Shown here: in pieces, positions 50,450 to 52,930 of the stretch | Position numbering within the stretch: the first letter of the stretch is position 1 | Layout of the letters: every line of letters starts with the position of its first letter | NCBI RefSeq assembly: GCF_004801285.1 | Contig: NZ_SSNY01000013.1 | Span: 85,001-137,930, forward strand | DNA length: 52,930 nucleotides | Direction: 5' to 3' | Source: Ollibium composti | GTDB lineage: Bacteria > Pseudomonadota > Alphaproteobacteria > Rhizobiales > Rhizobiaceae | Program-made: the position numbers and the translations under genes | Notes under the pieces: generated by a model | Seen by the model: the letters and a program-made list of their open reading frames with translations, nothing else | What the model was told of the DNA's origin: nothing | Database searches by the model: none

Positions 50450-51549
50450 CGCAGATCGAGCTTCGCGGCGTGCAGAAGTGGTTCGGCGCCGTCCAGGTCA
50501 TCAAGGACCTCAACCTGACCATCGCCGACAACGAGTTCATCGTGCTGCTCGGCCAGTCGGGCTGCGGCAAGACGACGACGTTGCGCGCCGTCGCCGGGCT
50601 GGAAACGATCGACGAGGGCGACATCCTCATCGATGGCAAGCCGGTGCAGCATCTCAAGGCGTCGGACCGCGACATCGCCATGGTGTTCCAGTCCTTCTCG
50701 CTCTATCCGCATATGAGCGTCTACGAGAACATCGCCTTCCCGCTGCGCGCCACGCGCATCAGCAAGGCGCAGGTGGACGCGGCGGTGCGCGAGATCGCGC
50801 GGGTGCTGCGAATCACCGACCTCCTGGCCAAGAAGCCGTCGGCGCTGTCGGGCGGCGACATGCAGCGCGTGGCGATCGGCCGGGCGCTGGTGCGCCGGCC
50901 CAAGGCCATGCTGATGGACGAGCCGATCGGCGCGCTCGACGCCAAGCTGCGCGAGGAGATGCGCGCCGAGATCAAGCGGCTGCACGTCAAGCAGGGCTCC
51001 ACCACCATCTACGTCACGCACGACCAGATCGAGGCGATGAGCCTGGCCGACCGCATCGTCATCATGCACGAGGGCGTGCTGCAGCAGGTCGGCACGCCGG
51101 AGGAGGTCTACCGCCAGCCGGCCAACCTGTTCGTCGCGCAGTTCGTCGGCAGCCCGGTGATGAACGTAGCCGACACCACGGTCAGCGAGCAGGCCGGGCA
51201 GGTCTCCGTCGCCGTCGGCGGCGCCGAGAAGGGTTTCGCCTTTCCGGGCGAACTGCTGGCCAGGCTCAACGGCCATGCCGGCGGCGGCCTGAAGCTCGGC
51301 ATCCGCCCCGAGGGCGTTCTGGTCGCCCGCGAGGCGACGGACGGCTTCCTGCCCGTCGAGGCGCAGATCATCGAACCGCTCGGCTCCTTCGACATCGTCG
51401 ACCTCAAGGTCGGCGGCGAGGTGCTGCGCGCCCGCACCAAGAGCGGCTTCGTCGCGAGAGCAGGCGAAAAGGTCTTCGCCCGCGTCGACCCGGCCCAGGC
51501 GCATTTCTTCGACACGGCAAGCGGCAAATCGCTCGGGGTGGCTCTGTGA
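50446..51549 (+). CDS. sugar-type ABC transporter ATP-binding protein, first of a pair
   Basis: The 367-residue MalK-like ATPase has Walker A GQSGCGKTT, Q loop FQSFSLYPHMSV, signature LSGGDMQRVAIGRALV, Walker B AMLMDEPIGALDAKLRE and YVTHDQIEAMSLADR. The D-loop region IGALD differs slightly from the usual LSNLD. The C-terminal regulatory OB-fold domain (LGIRPEGVLV) is present. It probably forms a heterodimer with the next gene product. The stop TGA overlaps the next ATG by one base. Confidence 0.94.
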   Translation: MTQIELRGVQKWFGAVQVIKDLNLTIADNEFIVLLGQSGCGKTTTLRAVAGLETIDEGDILIDGKPVQHLKASDRDIAMVFQSFSLYPHMSVYENIAFPLRATRISKAQVDAAVREIARVLRITDLLAKKPSALSGGDMQRVAIGRALVRRPKAMLMDEPIGALDAKLREEMRAEIKRLHVKQGSTTIYVTHDQIEAMSLADRIVIMHEGVLQQVGTPEEVYRQPANLFVAQFVGSPVMNVADTTVSEQAGQVSVAVGGAEKGFAFPGELLARLNGHAGGGLKLGIRPEGVLVAREATDGFLPVEAQIIEPLGSFDIVDLKVGGEVLRARTKSGFVARAGEKVFARVDPAQAHFFDTASGKSLGVAL

Positions 51550-52637
51550 TGGCCCATATCCAGCTTAAGAACATCACCAAGACGTTCGGCAGCCACAAGG
51601 CGCTGTCGAACCTCGATATCGACATCGCCGACGGCGAGTTCTTCGTGCTTTTGGGCGAGACCGGCGCCGGCAAGACGACGACGCTCAGGCTGATCGCCGG
51701 GCTGGAGAAGCCGACCGAGGGCCAGGTCTTCATCGACGGCGTCGACGTCGCCGACTGGGGGGCTGCCGAGCGCGACGTGGCGCTGGTGCTGCAGCAATAT
51801 TCGCTCTATCCGCGGCTGACGGTGCGCGAGAACCTGGAATTCCCGCTGAAGCCGAAGATCCGGCGCGTGCCGGATGCCGAGATCAAGGAGCGCGTCGCGC
51901 GCGCCGCCAAGACGCTGCGCATCGAGCACCTGCTCGACCGCAAGGTGGACCGGCTGTCGGGCGGCGAGATGCAGCGCGTCTCCATCGGCCGCGCCATCGT
52001 GCGCAAGCCGCGCGTGTTCCTGATGGACGAGCCGCTGTCGGCGCTCGACGCCAAGCTGCGCGAGGCGTTGCGCACGGAACTGAAGAACCTGCAGGTTCAG
52101 CTCGGCGCCACCTTCCTGTTCGTCACGCACGACCAGATCGAGGCGATGTCGATGGGCGACAAGGTGGGCGTGCTGAACCACGGCCGCATCGTCCAGACCG
52201 GCACGCCGCAGGAGATTTACAACAATCCGCGCGACACCTATGTGGCGAGCTTCGTCGGTTCGCCGCCGATGAACCTGATGGATGGCCGGCTGGTCGACGG
52301 TCGGGCGGTGATGGCGCCGATGACGTTCGAATTGCCGTTGCCCGAGGGGGGCGGGAGGACGGGCGGGACGACCGATGGTCGCCCGCTCGTCTTCGGCATC
52401 CGGCCCGAGGATGTGCATCTGGAAAGCGGGGCGCCGGTCGAGGCGCTGGTGCACGACGTGGAAAACCACGGCGTGGAAAAGATCGTTACGCTCAGGGTCG
52501 GCGACGTCCACCTGCGCGCCACCGTGCCGGCGCAAACCAGCGTCGCCGCCGAGCAGACGGTGCGCCTTGCATGGAACCCGGACAAGGTCGTGCTGTTCGA
52601 CAAGGGCAACGGGGTGAGCCTCAGGCACGGGGGATAG
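51549..52637 (+). CDS. sugar-type ABC transporter ATP-binding protein, second of a pair
   Basis: The 362-residue MalK-like ATPase has Walker A GETGAGKTTTLRLIAG, Q loop LQQYSLYPRLTV, signature LSGGEMQRVSIGRAIV, Walker B VFLMDEPLSALDAKLRE and FVTHDQIEAMSMGDK. The C-terminal regulatory domain reads FGIRPEDVHLESG. All catalytic residues look intact in both ATPases. A two-ATPase CUT1 operon is unusual and is known from the rhizobial glycerol system GlpS/GlpT (established), but the gene order here differs. Confidence 0.94.
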   Translation: MAHIQLKNITKTFGSHKALSNLDIDIADGEFFVLLGETGAGKTTTLRLIAGLEKPTEGQVFIDGVDVADWGAAERDVALVLQQYSLYPRLTVRENLEFPLKPKIRRVPDAEIKERVARAAKTLRIEHLLDRKVDRLSGGEMQRVSIGRAIVRKPRVFLMDEPLSALDAKLREALRTELKNLQVQLGATFLFVTHDQIEAMSMGDKVGVLNHGRIVQTGTPQEIYNNPRDTYVASFVGSPPMNLMDGRLVDGRAVMAPMTFELPLPEGGGRTGGTTDGRPLVFGIRPEDVHLESGAPVEALVHDVENHGVEKIVTLRVGDVHLRATVPAQTSVAAEQTVRLAWNPDKVVLFDKGNGVSLRHGG

Positions 52638-52930
52638 GGCACCCACGGCGCTTCCTCTTCCAAAAATATTCCCGAAACTTATCCACCTCTCCCGAACCCG
52701 CTCCATACTCACCCCAGCTTCCCGCGCGGGAACACCGGTCATGACGGTGATTGCGTGGCGGGGAACCGGCGCCTCCGGTAGTCGCTCAACGTAAGCGGCC
52801 GCTCGGGGAGGGTGAGAAGCCGGTTTCGAGCGCAGCGAGAAAATCATGATGCCAGTGGCATCATGATAGGCGCCGAACGCCCTGAGCCGTAGCGAAGGGC
52901 CGTCCAAGGGCCCTGCCGGGCGTTCATCAC
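52638..52930. other. 3' gap with a perfect palindrome, no gene seen
   Basis: After the ATPase stop no gene is recognised. ATCATGATGCC-AGT-GGCATCATGAT at 52843-52867 is a perfect 11-bp-arm hairpin without a T run. It is followed by GC-rich inverted-repeat sequence (GGGCCGTCCAAGGGCCC) reaching the window end, possibly part of another repeat element. Confidence 0.5.

Noticed and set aside
46969..52637. Naming the two-ATPase operon glpVSTPQ (glycerol)
   Set aside because: Gene order differs, no glycerol kinase or dehydrogenase is present, and the small protein does not clearly match DUF2160.
51108..52907. A 599-codon open frame opposite the two ATPase genes
   Set aside because: Shadow frame; the plus strand carries intact Walker motifs.

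Overview
The window (about 53 kb, high GC) reads as a chromosomal segment of a Rhizobiales alphaproteobacterium, most likely the Mesorhizobium/Aminobacter side of the order. This rests on the 23S-5S-tRNA-fMet order, an initiator tRNA with the A-U/G-C/G-C anticodon-stem variant, a GTTC-N7-GTTC SOS box, dense ABC-transporter operons, and a family of about 140-bp palindromic intergenic repeats. No species assignment is possible from the sequence alone.

Layout. 1-1700: 3' part of 23S rRNA, 5S rRNA, tRNA-fMet and terminators. 1700-2450: debris of a serine recombinase and an IS3-family element. 2.7-4.7 kb: divergent MFS exporter and TetR with three ATACG dyads between them. 4.9-10.4 kb: operon rpiR - binding protein - fused permease - ATPase - histidine phosphatase, with an AfuABC-like (sugar-phosphate) look. 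10.6-13.6 kb: MFS fragment, then an operon of broken cupin, NAD(P)H oxidoreductase, Rrf2 and MFS, with two near-identical 27-bp dyads. 13.7-20.4 kb: six-gene uncharacterised biosynthetic cluster (PrmC-like methyltransferase and GNAT-like protein converging on asnB - acp - AMP ligase - nadE-like). 20.6-24.1 kb: small accessory genes (GNAT, ACT, YdeI-like, two tiny membrane/lipoprotein genes, GFA), a MAPEG relic and a possible short sRNA. 24.3-34.9 kb: ctaD, a 5-formyl-THF cyclo-ligase, LysR, cysJ-cysI, an SOS-boxed 2H phosphoesterase and an acyl-CoA synthetase. 35.2-43.1 kb: peptide-type ABC operon with a coupled ATC-hydrolase-family gene, divergent from an M24 peptidase and a lipoprotein. 43.3-52.6 kb: operon of a Tm-1-like (UPF0261) protein, a TIM-barrel PEP-hydrolase-family protein and a cupin, divergent from a TetR gene that is followed by a sugar-type ABC operon with two ATPases and a small membrane protein.

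How the parts work together. Most of the window is import plus first-step catabolism, each unit with its own regulator. Operator-like dyads can be read directly for the TetR/MFS pair, the Rrf2 operon, the LysR gene, and a TGGT-NNN-ACCAGA site shared by the peptide and sugar transport loci. The two most interesting poorly described systems are the asnB/acp/ligase/nadE-like/GNAT/PrmC-like cluster, which looks like an amide-forming and possibly amide-methylating pathway, and the Tm-1-like/TIM-barrel/cupin operon. The latter's first two proteins correspond to the two halves of the plant antiviral protein Tm-1.

Functional names come from motifs and family memory only; no database search was run. 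Long open frames opposite real genes are GC-driven shadows and are left out.
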